A DNA stretch of 13,392 bases from JAAETI01 sp965368515 (GTDB lineage: Bacteria; Actinomycetota; Acidimicrobiia; Spongiisociales; UBA5794): positions 1 through 13,392 of the forward strand of contig CBDUNF010000088.1 in the NCBI GenBank assembly GCA_965368515.1, given 5' to 3'. Every line of letters starts with the position of its first letter. Within the stretch, counting starts at the first letter, position 1. The notes under the pieces are model-generated. The model saw only the letters and a program-made list of their open reading frames with translations, made no database searches and was not told where the DNA came from. Shown here piece by piece: positions 6,779-13,392 of the stretch. The position numbers and the translations under genes are program-made.

Positions 6779-8056
6779 CTAGGTTCTGGCGGAATTTACC
6801 GGGGTATCTGCCTGCGGCTGCATTGTGTAGTGGCGGCGCAGCCACCATCGGCCTCCAACGACGCGGATGGCTCCCTCGACGATGTAGCCCAATGGGCGGG
6901 CGAAGGCCTCCGATGAGCCGGCGGTTAGCGCCGCCAAGGGGAGGGCGGGACTTGCGAATAGAGATATCACTGCGAGAGATCTGGCCTGACCGGCCCCGAG
7001 TAGTTCTCTGCCAAAGATCAAGAACACGGCCGCCAGTACGTTGGCCGCAACTGTGGCTATCACCAGGCCACCTATCACATAGGCCGAGGGGACGAGAATG
7101 GCCATTGGATTCAGAACCCAATCAAAGCCCACGAGCCCTCCGTACGCGATGCTCGCGGCCAGCATGAAACCCACGAACATCCGGCGGTTGCGGGTGCCGG
7201 CGGCCGGGTCCTTCTCGGATCCGGCCCGGACCGCCCTGGGCCCAAGCACTGCCATGAGTCCCACCGACAAGACCGTGATCGGTTGGGCGACCTGACGGGC
7301 TGCCTCGGCGTAGCCGTATGCGATGGGTCCGGCGAGTTCAGTGATGATGTTCGCCGCTATGAATGCAAGTGTCGCGGGGGTCGCAGCTCGGATCACCAGC
7401 CACTTGCCCGATGACGCCAGACCGCGAAAGGTCATGGCATCGGCTTCAGGGACCTGCGGGGAGCGAGCCAGTATCAGCGCGGTGGCAAGCGAGAGGATGT
7501 TGGCCATGGCGAGCGAGCCGAAGGGAATCCACGCCCGTTCCACATCCAATCCGACGAGTAATCCGATGCCCGCTGCGACACCGGTCAATTGAACTGATGA
7601 GACGGCCACGGCCCTCCAGGATCGATCCGCGATATGCAGCAGCGCCCGCACGTGATCCTGCATTGGTGACACCACGATTGTGATAGCCGTGGTGACCGCG
7701 AGGGCGGTGATGACTTCTGCCGACGTGAGATGGCCCTTCAGGGCGGCTGCTGCGACCGCGGCCAGTACGCCGATTAGGCCGGGAGCAAGGCCGAGCAGCA
7801 AGCTTCTCCTAGTCACGCCGAGGCGTTTCTCGCTGGGGAGTCCGACTGCAACCACTTGGGCTGGAACCATGATGAGTTCGCTCACGACAACAGTTCCCAG
7901 AAAGAAAGCGGTGAAGAAGACGCCGTATACACCGCGATCGATATCGCTGAGCAGGGTGACGCCCGTGAGCCCTGCGGCGAAAGTAGCCAACGACGCCAGG
8001 CCGGCATCGATGACACCGGCCGCAAGCTGACGCTGGCCCTGATTGCGGATACTCAT
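6779..8056 (-). CDS. Wzx-like polysaccharide/oligosaccharide flippase
   Basis: 425 residues, strongly hydrophobic throughout, with roughly 12 predicted membrane segments separated by short basic loops. The N-terminal part (QLAAGVIDAGLASLATFAAGLTGVTLL with the acidic DRGVYGVF motif) and the overall form resemble MATE/MVF-superfamily polysaccharide exporters such as Wzx. These flip undecaprenyl-linked glycan units across the membrane. The start at 8056 (MSIRNQG) is preferred over the longer frame from 8161: it has GGGGA just upstream, it begins 34 nt after the oxidoreductase stop, and the extra 35 residues are polar, Arg/His-rich and overlap the previous gene. Its place among glycosyltransferase genes supports the role. 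Sequence divergence in this family prevents naming the substrate. Confidence 0.82.
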   Translation of the reverse strand: MSIRNQGQRQLAAGVIDAGLASLATFAAGLTGVTLLSDIDRGVYGVFFTAFFLGTVVVSELIMVPAQVVAVGLPSEKRLGVTRRSLLLGLAPGLIGVLAAVAAAALKGHLTSAEVITALAVTTAITIVVSPMQDHVRALLHIADRSWRAVAVSSVQLTGVAAGIGLLVGLDVERAWIPFGSLAMANILSLATALILARSPQVPEADAMTFRGLASSGKWLVIRAATPATLAFIAANIITELAGPIAYGYAEAARQVAQPITVLSVGLMAVLGPRAVRAGSEKDPAAGTRNRRMFVGFMLAASIAYGGLVGFDWVLNPMAILVPSAYVIGGLVIATVAANVLAAVFLIFGRELLGAGQARSLAVISLFASPALPLAALTAGSSEAFARPLGYIVEGAIRVVGGRWWLRRHYTMQPQADTPVNSART

Positions 8057-8090
8057 TGCATTCCCCGTGGCGACATGATGCCGCCGTTGG

Positions 8091-9743
8091 TCAATACCTC
8101 GTGGCCACTGTGTTTGCGAGTCGGACGGCCCACGCCACAGTCGTGAGTAGTGGGTTCGCATACCCGCTCACAGGAAAGACACCCGAGTCGCCTACGTAGA
8201 GATCCCGAACCGTGTGGACCTGTCCGTGCTCGTCGACCACGCCCTTTGCCGGATCAGTCGCCATGCGCGTCGTTCCCATGTGGTGATGGCCACCCCGCAA
8301 ACCGCCACCCCAGCTGTTGGAGTCTTCGGTGAAAGCGGGCTCAGGGACGAGCCGTCCGAGGCCCGCGCTCTCGAGCCGATTCCCGATGATCTGCTGGGCG
8401 GTGACCGCCGACTCCTTGTCGATGCGGCTCAACTGCCAATCCAGGCGGATCTGTGGCATTCCGAGAGCGTCTGTGCGGCTTCTGTCGAGGCTCACCCGGC
8501 TGTCCCGGTTCGGCGACTGCTCACATTGGGTGTAGAGAGCCAGCTGCGTCGGCTTCTTCAATGCCTCGTTGTAGATGACCGTCATGATCTCGGGAGTTCC
8601 CTTGATGAGGCGTTTGGTCACATTCGCCGAATCATCCGGAAGTGCCTTGTCGCGTACCTGCCTGAGCATGCGCGAGGGTGAGCGGAGGTTCCCTACAGCC
8701 AGCTTGAAGGCTTGGTAGGCGTCGGATTCCTCCCGGCTGACCGGGCTCACTGTGCGCAGATGGGTCGAGAAGTTGAGCAGTTGCTCCGCTTGTTGGCGAG
8801 CAGGACTGACCGTGTATGCGATCTTGGTGGCGCCGGCCGGGCGTTGCAGTGCCAACCTGGCACGTACGCCGCCGAGACCTTTGTCGATTGACGCTAGATG
8901 TGGGCGATTGCTTGTTCCTTCCGGGAATAGCTCGATGCGTCCGGTGACCAGATGCGGGTGCTCCATGAAGTACCGGCCGACGTTGTCGTTCTCGTTCGCA
9001 AGTCCGGCTGGGTTTGCCTTGTCGGAGGCGAGGAGGAGGCGTGCGGTCTCGATTGCACCGGCTGCAAGGACCACGGCCCGAGCATGAACCGCGAAGGTGT
9101 TGCCGTCCAAGCTGGATACCGACACGCCTGTTGCTCTCGAGCCGGTCTCATCAGACAGCACCTCGGTGGCAGTGGCGCCAACGATTACCTGTACTTGTTG
9201 CGCGGCCTCGAGTCTCTTCCGATACACGTGCCCGAACTTGGTGGGAGGGCTGCCTTGCCACAGGGCGATCTCGACGTCGTCCCCGACGAAGGGGTTCAGA
9301 TACAACGGGGGCAGATCCATATTGGGCGTTGGCGCCCAGACTTCGCTCTCGAGTTGGCAGAGCCGTTCGGCGGCCCGGAAATGCGGTTGCATGTCGAGGT
9401 ATGAAATGGGCCAGCCGCTGTTGGGGATTCCGGGTCGACCCTGGAAGTCCAACTCGTCCATCGGCCGACACCAGCCCGCCCACTTGTGGCTGGATCCTCC
9501 CAGGACACGATGGCGAGTGGTCGTGAGGTCGTAGTAGTCGAGCCCGACGTTGGCGCCTTCATTGAGCGTCTGCGGCCCCTCCTCTGGCTCGAGACCGCCG
9601 CTTTCCAACAAAGCAACCTTTAGGTTGGTGGCTTCTATCAAATGCAGCGCGATTGAGATGCCGGCTGGTCCGCCCCCGACCACGCAGATGTCTGCGTCGA
9701 GCTGGGAGTCCCTAGGAATCTCCTGTGTCCTCAGGATTGCCAT
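8091..9743 (-). CDS. FAD-dependent GMC-family oxidoreductase
   Basis: 550 residues, a full-length GMC (glucose-methanol-choline) flavoenzyme. The dinucleotide fold is at the N-terminus (DADICVVGGGPAG, GxGxxG at 23-28, ribose-binding E47 in LLESGG). The second flavin motif is LGGSSHKWAGW (81-91). H86 sits where the STHW His of pyranose 2-oxidase binds FAD covalently (from memory), so it is a candidate covalent flavin site. The C-terminal domain has GGHHHMGTTRM (484-494), DLYVGDSGVFP (514-524) and N530 in ANPLLTTVAW. This gives the usual His...Asn catalytic pair and resembles sugar-oxidising GMC enzymes more than choline oxidases. There is no signal peptide, so action is likely on cytoplasmic, lipid-linked or nucleotide sugars. 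It lies between the GT4 gene (47-nt gap) and the flippase (34-nt gap) in one operon, suggesting glycan tailoring. Alcohol or polyol substrates are not excluded. Confidence 0.9.
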   Translation of the reverse strand: MAILRTQEIPRDSQLDADICVVGGGPAGISIALHLIEATNLKVALLESGGLEPEEGPQTLNEGANVGLDYYDLTTTRHRVLGGSSHKWAGWCRPMDELDFQGRPGIPNSGWPISYLDMQPHFRAAERLCQLESEVWAPTPNMDLPPLYLNPFVGDDVEIALWQGSPPTKFGHVYRKRLEAAQQVQVIVGATATEVLSDETGSRATGVSVSSLDGNTFAVHARAVVLAAGAIETARLLLASDKANPAGLANENDNVGRYFMEHPHLVTGRIELFPEGTSNRPHLASIDKGLGGVRARLALQRPAGATKIAYTVSPARQQAEQLLNFSTHLRTVSPVSREESDAYQAFKLAVGNLRSPSRMLRQVRDKALPDDSANVTKRLIKGTPEIMTVIYNEALKKPTQLALYTQCEQSPNRDSRVSLDRSRTDALGMPQIRLDWQLSRIDKESAVTAQQIIGNRLESAGLGRLVPEPAFTEDSNSWGGGLRGGHHHMGTTRMATDPAKGVVDEHGQVHTVRDLYVGDSGVFPVSGYANPLLTTVAWAVRLANTVATRY

Positions 9744-9790
9744 TGTGTTTCTTTCTGTGGGTCGGTCACCGGGTCATCCGTGATTGTTCT

Positions 9791-10990
9791 TCATTTTTCC
9801 AAAGCTGCCATCACCGCTGACCGCAATTCGGCTACTGCTTGGTCCCTGTCGAGCAGTGGCGTGTCGGCGACGCTGTCCGCGGCGAAGTGGCTGTTGACAG
9901 CTTCCGCAAACTGCTGCGCCACCGCCGCAATATCGCCGGGAGGAATCAGGGCTACCCGATCCTGGTCGGTGGCCGTTCTGGCAATCGAGCCAGCGCCACC
10001 GTGGTCCAACACGATGATCCGCCTGGCCGCGTACATCGCTTCCGCAAGGGCCAACCCGCCCTCCTCGCGCAACCCGGTGAAGAGCACCGTGGTGGCGCCG
10101 CGCATTAGTTTCACGGCCTCCTCGCGGGGAACGAGGCCGGTGAAGGTCACCCGATCGGCGACCCCGAGTTCGATTGCGGCGGCCTCGAGTTTTTTGCGCT
10201 GCGGACCTTCTCCAACCATCTTCAGTTCGATGCTGTTGTTGGTCCGGGCGAGCGCCTCCAAGGCAAGCTGCGGCCCTTTCCTGGTTTCCATGGGCGAGAC
10301 CCACAGCGCATATCTTCCGTCGTCCTGTGGTGGAAACTCAGGCACCACTGTGAACTGGGAGTGGTTCAAGATGCGTGATCTGGACCGTGCCTGCGACGGC
10401 ACCATGGCTCGGGTCTCTTCGTTCTGGAAGACTCGCTCGGTTGCCCGGACCGCAGCCCGGCGCGATGCGGGAAGGGATGCCATCAGCCGCACCGAGGCGT
10501 AGTCGAGGACTTCCTGGATGACTCCGGCTCTGCCGAGCAAGCCCCGCAGCGGTCGCGGAGTCGTTACCGCACCACCGACCGGGCCCCAGACGCTCGGGAT
10601 GCTGAGGTTCGTCGCCGGTGTGGGTAGCCAAAAGGCCGAGAACGTCGCATGAACGGCGAGGTCGAACTGGTCGGTGGCAACTAGGTGCCGGGCAGTCTTC
10701 CGAGCTCTCCGCAACCATGTCAGGTAGTACAGGAACTCGGGGATTCGGTGCCAACGTGTCAGCGGCCCTACCCGTCTGTCGGAGATTTCAACGAAACGAA
10801 TCGATGACTCCGGATTTGCTGCCTTCCATTCATCGAGGTGGTCGTTGTACCGGCTTCCGGTGAGTACGGTCAGGTCGGCGAATTCGCCGAGAGCCGTGAT
10901 GACACCCCAACCCGCTCCAGGTTCGGTTCCCATCTTCGGGGAGCAGACGTACGCAAATACGAGCAGCGAGGGTCGGTGCGCGCTATCCAT
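9791..10990 (-). CDS. Family 4 (GT-B) glycosyltransferase
   Basis: 399 residues with the two-domain GT-B layout. The N-domain carries a glycine-rich acceptor loop GTEPGAGWG (21-29) and a WGPVGG motif (135-140) common in this group. The C-domain has SPMETRKGPQLALEAL (232-247), the donor-phosphate binding Lys segment, then MVGEGPQ (258-264) and the retaining-GT signature E309-x7-E317 (LREEGGLALAEAM). It likely transfers a sugar from a nucleotide donor to the growing lipid-linked glycan on the cytoplasmic face. The ATG at 10990 overlaps the end of the beta-helix lipoprotein gene by 8 nt (ATGGATAG) and has no strong Shine-Dalgarno of its own, so translational coupling is likely. Residues from about 345 to 399 complete the usual C-terminal helix region, so the gene appears intact. 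The donor sugar is unknown. Confidence 0.9.
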   Translation of the reverse strand: MDSAHRPSLLVFAYVCSPKMGTEPGAGWGVITALGEFADLTVLTGSRYNDHLDEWKAANPESSIRFVEISDRRVGPLTRWHRIPEFLYYLTWLRRARKTARHLVATDQFDLAVHATFSAFWLPTPATNLSIPSVWGPVGGAVTTPRPLRGLLGRAGVIQEVLDYASVRLMASLPASRRAAVRATERVFQNEETRAMVPSQARSRSRILNHSQFTVVPEFPPQDDGRYALWVSPMETRKGPQLALEALARTNNSIELKMVGEGPQRKKLEAAAIELGVADRVTFTGLVPREEAVKLMRGATTVLFTGLREEGGLALAEAMYAARRIIVLDHGGAGSIARTATDQDRVALIPPGDIAAVAQQFAEAVNSHFAADSVADTPLLDRDQAVAELRSAVMAALEK

Positions 10991-12614
10991 CGGACCGGGT
11001 GCTGCCGGCTCCCTGGCCGGTCTCGAGCCAAGCGTCCCAGGTCAGGGCGCTGTCGTCCCAGGTAAAGGCCTCGTGTCCGGCACCGACATAGGTGTTGTTT
11101 GCAAAGCGGATGTTTCTGTCGGCAAACACACTGGGATCGCCCATGTCCTGCACGACTCCGGTTTGTCCGTACCACATGGTGATTGTGTTGTCGTGAACCG
11201 AGAGATTTTCCAGCCGATACAGCCCCTCGTCTCCCTCGCGGCGTTGCTGAATGCCGCCGATACCGTCGGCGTTGTTGGTGACGATGTTGTCGTACACCTC
11301 TACGTTCGAAGATGCTGCGATCAGAATGCCAGCGCCCCAGATCCACTCACCCTTGATAAAGCCGTTGTCGTAGACCTCGTTGCCGCGAATGATCGCATCG
11401 AATGAGATCTCGTGGAAGATACCCATTGCCGAGTTGCTGTAAACGACGTTGTTCTCGTAGGTCGTCTCGACACAACCAATGTCACACCACAGGCCAGGAC
11501 CGAGATTGTGGTGCACGACTAGGTCGCGGAGGACCAGCCCGACGGTTTTGGTGAACTTCGCTCCGCCCGCTTCCCATCCCCACGCAAACCCGCGGAGGTT
11601 GTTGTTGTCGATTTCGGACGACTCGACCACGATGCCGACCGCTTCGGTGCCGGTTATGCCCTGCTGGCCGTTGTGGTGAGCGTGAACATTGCGGATGATC
11701 GTCCCATCACCTGCGCTGATCCCTGCGCCGTGGTTGAGACGAACCTCGACGTTCTCTATGAGCCAGTTGGAGCCCCGGGTTCCCGTTGCGGGACGCCACG
11801 CTTGGATCGCACCTCGCTGTGCGAGCGATGCGAACTTCTCGACGGTCAGATTGCGGATCGTCACATCGTCGGCGTCGCTTCTGAATGCGTTCTCGGTGAG
11901 GCTGACCTCGACTTTGCGGCCCTGTGGATCATCTGCAATAACGATCCTGCGACCATCGGACCACCAGGTGCCTGCGGTCAATTCGTCGCGGTTATCGACT
12001 CGCCACAGCATCTCGTCGTCTACATAGAGGTCGTTGCGGAGAGAGCATGCTTCGTAGTCATCGACGCACTCGCCGTGTCGGTCCATGTCGAGCTGGACGC
12101 CGGCGACATCCCACCCGTCAGTTGTCTCCTCGAATCCGTCCAGGAGGATTGACCCGTTGAGAGTGGCTCCGTCCATCCCCTCAAAGGTCATTCCGTCCTT
12201 GGGAGTTACCCGCTGGGTGCGGTGGACGCCCGGCTGCAGAATGAAGCGAGTTCCAGGCGGCGAGCTCTCGACCAGAGATGCAAAGTTGTCGGCTGGATCG
12301 ACCACAACGGTTCCGTCTCCCGGATTCTCAGGAAGGGTCGTAGCGACCTCGGGCGTCGTCGTTGTGGTGGCTGGGAGGATCGGAGGGGCGACAGTTGACG
12401 GTGGCACCGAAGTCGTGGGAATGGTAGTTGTGACCGTGGTCGGGGGAGTAGCCGACGTTGTGGTCGTTGTGCTGGTCGTGACTGCCGTGGTCGATCCGGG
12501 AAGCGATTCCCCGGGATCAGGGGCGGTGGTCCCGTTGCAAGCGCCCGCGACAATGACAACTGAGATAGCCAATGCGATGAGTTGCACTGGAAGCCGATCG
12601 CCTTTTGCCCACAT
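10983..12614 (-). CDS. Thr/Pro-linker lipoprotein with right-handed parallel beta-helix domain
   Basis: 543 residues and the first gene of the operon. Residues 1-25 form a signal sequence ending VAGA before C26, a lipobox-like site (non-canonical Ala at -3). Residues about 28-98 are an unstructured Thr/Pro/Ser-rich linker, probably spanning the wall. A lead-in (about 100-250: PPGTRFILQPGVHR, TPKDGMTFEGMDGATLNGS) precedes a beta-helix at about 250-510 with recurring N/D-rich turns (IRNLTVEKF, IENVEVRLNHGAG, IRNVHAHHN, VYDNIVTNN). Cys183/Cys190 and Cys377/Cys381 may form disulfides. Such folds belong to polysaccharide lyases, C5-epimerases and NosD/pectate-lyase-like proteins. Conserved-looking residues WGWEAGG (346-352), W376 and HE (401-402) may line a carbohydrate groove. 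The start is supported by GGGGA 7 nt upstream. It acts outside the membrane, perhaps remodelling the exported glycan. The fold is confident; lyase, epimerase or binding activity is undecided. Confidence 0.85.
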   Translation of the reverse strand: MWAKGDRLPVQLIALAISVVIVAGACNGTTAPDPGESLPGSTTAVTTSTTTTTSATPPTTVTTTIPTTSVPPSTVAPPILPATTTTTPEVATTLPENPGDGTVVVDPADNFASLVESSPPGTRFILQPGVHRTQRVTPKDGMTFEGMDGATLNGSILLDGFEETTDGWDVAGVQLDMDRHGECVDDYEACSLRNDLYVDDEMLWRVDNRDELTAGTWWSDGRRIVIADDPQGRKVEVSLTENAFRSDADDVTIRNLTVEKFASLAQRGAIQAWRPATGTRGSNWLIENVEVRLNHGAGISAGDGTIIRNVHAHHNGQQGITGTEAVGIVVESSEIDNNNLRGFAWGWEAGGAKFTKTVGLVLRDLVVHHNLGPGLWCDIGCVETTYENNVVYSNSAMGIFHEISFDAIIRGNEVYDNGFIKGEWIWGAGILIAASSNVEVYDNIVTNNADGIGGIQQRREGDEGLYRLENLSVHDNTITMWYGQTGVVQDMGDPSVFADRNIRFANNTYVGAGHEAFTWDDSALTWDAWLETGQGAGSTRSDG

Positions 12615-12968
12615 TCGATAATCCCCGCTGGCCGCTGCACCACTGAGCTCCGATGAGAGAGACTCGCAGAAGGCGGCCGTTCACGGTCCGCCGCCGGTTA
12701 CGGTAGCAGTGCGAATTCGTTGCGTTTGAAGCCAATACCTCAATTGGGTCAGGCGATTTCTTGGCGAATTACAGCCCGGTAACTACATCCTGAAGCCGTA
12801 TGGGCCCAGATGGTAACGCTGAGTAGTGGACTGACCGTATTCAGTGACTAGTTACTCGACAGACGGTCGAAATGGCCCGTTACGCAAGGCTTTGCGGGAC
12901 TTAGGATTGTGACGGGCTAGTAGAAGAACGCCGAACAGTTGTTTAAGCGTGATTAGGGGGCATCGGGG
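12615..12968. promoter_or_regulatory. Divergent intergenic region (354 bp) between operon and sugar transferase
   Basis: This non-coding stretch must hold promoters for both the minus-strand glycan operon and the plus-strand sugar transferase. No reading frame in it looks real. Visible elements are GGGGA serving the lipoprotein start, a palindromic CGAATTCG at 12712-12719, the nested inverted repeat at 12833-12868, and a short hairpin CGCAA-GGCT-TTGCG at 12883-12896. A TAGGAT (12902-12907) could be a -10 for the sugar transferase, but no good -35 accompanies it. TAGGGGG (12954-12960) is its ribosome binding site. I could not identify a convincing promoter for the minus strand. Confidence 0.5.
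12833..12868. promoter_or_regulatory. Nested inverted repeat, possible operator
   Basis: An outer pair GACCGT (12833-12838) and ACGGTC (12863-12868) encloses a 14-nt near-palindrome AGTGACTAGTTACT (12843-12856). The inner element is symmetric except for one G/T pair. It lies about 100 nt upstream of the sugar transferase start and about 220 nt upstream of the operon start, where a shared regulator could act. Short palindromes do occur by chance, so this is a candidate only. Confidence 0.28.
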
Positions 12969-13392
12969 ATGCTGCAGGGTAGGTTTGACCGTGCATCGGT
13001 CGAAGAGAGAATAGTTATTGAAAGCGGTGAGGCCGTTCAGCCTCACTTGCATGTCGTTCCGGATCTCACCACCCAGGGGATCTATCAAAGGTTTCTAAAA
13101 CCAGCGATGGATCGCGCCGGTGGTGTCGCACTCACAATCGCGACTTTCCCGATCCTCATGGTCGTCGTGCCACTCATCTGGTGGAAGTTGGGCCGGCCGG
13201 CGATCTTCAAGCAGCAGCGGATCGGTGTCAATGGACAGGAGTTCACTGTCTACAAGCTGCGTACCATGCTGCCGGATCGCCGATCTGACGCGATTCCGTT
13301 CGATGGGACGGATCGGCGGGTCAATCACAAGTCACCCGATGATCCGCGCCATGTGCCACTGGGTCGTTTTCTGCGCAAGTGGAGCGTGGATG
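12969..13392 (+). CDS. Bacterial sugar transferase (undecaprenyl-phosphate sugar-1-phosphate transferase), 3' partial
   Basis: 141 full codons are visible and the frame runs off the right edge. The ATG at 12969 is set by AGGGGG 8 nt upstream and by an in-frame TAG at 12954. After a polar 46-residue N-terminus, residues 47-75 form the single membrane segment of the family (MDRAGGVAL...PILMVVVPLIWW, with P61 where re-entrant helices often kink). Then come RPAIFKQQRIGVNGQEF (76-92), YKLRTM (95-100) and LGRFLRKWSVD (131-141), the standard signature of bacterial sugar transferases (WcaJ/PglC type). The catalytic Asp of the usual S-x-D-E motif is D141, the last complete codon. It would transfer a sugar phosphate to undecaprenyl phosphate, the first committed step of glycan assembly. 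No multi-helix N-terminal domain precedes the core, so it is of the small monotopic kind. Donor specificity cannot be read here. Confidence 0.9.
   Translation, partial: MLQGRFDRASVEERIVIESGEAVQPHLHVVPDLTTQGIYQRFLKPAMDRAGGVALTIATFPILMVVVPLIWWKLGRPAIFKQQRIGVNGQEFTVYKLRTMLPDRRSDAIPFDGTDRRVNHKSPDDPRHVPLGRFLRKWSVD

Noticed and set aside
8057..8161. N-terminal extension of the flippase to the ATG at 8161.
   Set aside because: The extra 35 residues are polar and Arg/His-rich, overlap the end of the GMC gene by 71 nt, and have no good ribosome site, whereas the ATG at 8056 has GGGGA upstream and precedes the first hydrophobic region.
9774..10304. 176-residue minus-strand frame overlapping the GT4 gene.
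   Set aside because: It lies in another frame of the same strand as GT4, is Arg/Gly-rich and shows no domain, while GT4 carries clear catalytic motifs throughout.
12360..12500. Repetitive GT-rich tract considered as a tandem repeat or CRISPR-like array.
   Set aside because: It encodes the Thr/Pro linker of the lipoprotein in frame; there is no constant repeat with unique spacers.
12085..12621. 178-residue plus-strand frame rich in Val/Gly/Thr opposite the lipoprotein N-terminus.
   Set aside because: Its Val-rich run is the complement of the Thr-codon linker of the lipoprotein. The minus-strand reading gives a signal peptide, a lipobox and a beta-helix, so this is a shadow.
12517..13088. Minus-strand frames of 72 and 78 residues at 12517-12735 and 12852-13088.
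   Set aside because: They overlap the lipoprotein start and the sugar transferase, are Arg/Ser-rich without domain features, and have no supporting ribosome site.

Overview
The window looks like a chromosomal segment of a moderately high-GC actinobacterium, probably an Acidimicrobiia-like (aquatic, possibly uncultured) lineage. This rests on S-layer-homology (SLH) repeats carrying a Cys pair, a type I associate with that group from memory, on the Thr/Pro-rich lipoprotein linker, and on general GC and codon character. I ran no database search, so the taxonomic call is tentative. There are eight protein-coding genes, two cut by the window edges. I see no tRNA, rRNA, CRISPR array, transposase or integrase.

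Left part, + strand (1-4712). Two large secreted surface proteins lie in tandem. The first, truncated at its 5' end, is the C-terminal half of a PIG-L-type zinc deacetylase fused to two cadherin-like/tandem-95 domains, a PKD-like domain and three SLH repeats. The second has a signal peptide, a TolB/PD40-type beta-propeller interrupted by a small inserted module, two cadherin-like domains, a PKD-like domain and three SLH repeats. Both end in the same Cys-containing SLH cassette and are probably held non-covalently on a cell-wall glycan. A perfect 14-bp hairpin follows the second gene. A WbpP/TviC-like UDP-HexNAc 4-epimerase gene (4797-5732) comes next.

Right part, - strand (12614 down to 5750). 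Five closely packed genes form an apparent operon. In transcription order they encode a Thr-rich beta-helix lipoprotein, a GT4 glycosyltransferase (overlapping it by 8 nt), an FAD-dependent GMC oxidoreductase, a Wzx-like flippase and a GT2 glycosyltransferase. The operon converges on the epimerase gene with only 17 nt between them.

Right edge, + strand. Divergent from the operon, across a 354-bp intergenic region with a nested inverted repeat, starts a small monotopic sugar-1-phosphate transferase (12969 to beyond the end). Its predicted catalytic Asp is the last complete codon of the window.

Together this reads as a surface-glycan locus. The sugar transferase would prime undecaprenyl phosphate, the epimerase supply a 4-epimerised HexNAc nucleotide sugar, the GT2 and GT4 extend the chain, and the flippase export it. 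The GMC oxidoreductase and the beta-helix lipoprotein are uncommon partners that could oxidise and remodel the glycan. No polymerase, ligase or pyruvyltransferase is visible. A link between this glycan and the neighbouring SLH and PIG-L surface proteins is plausible but is inference.
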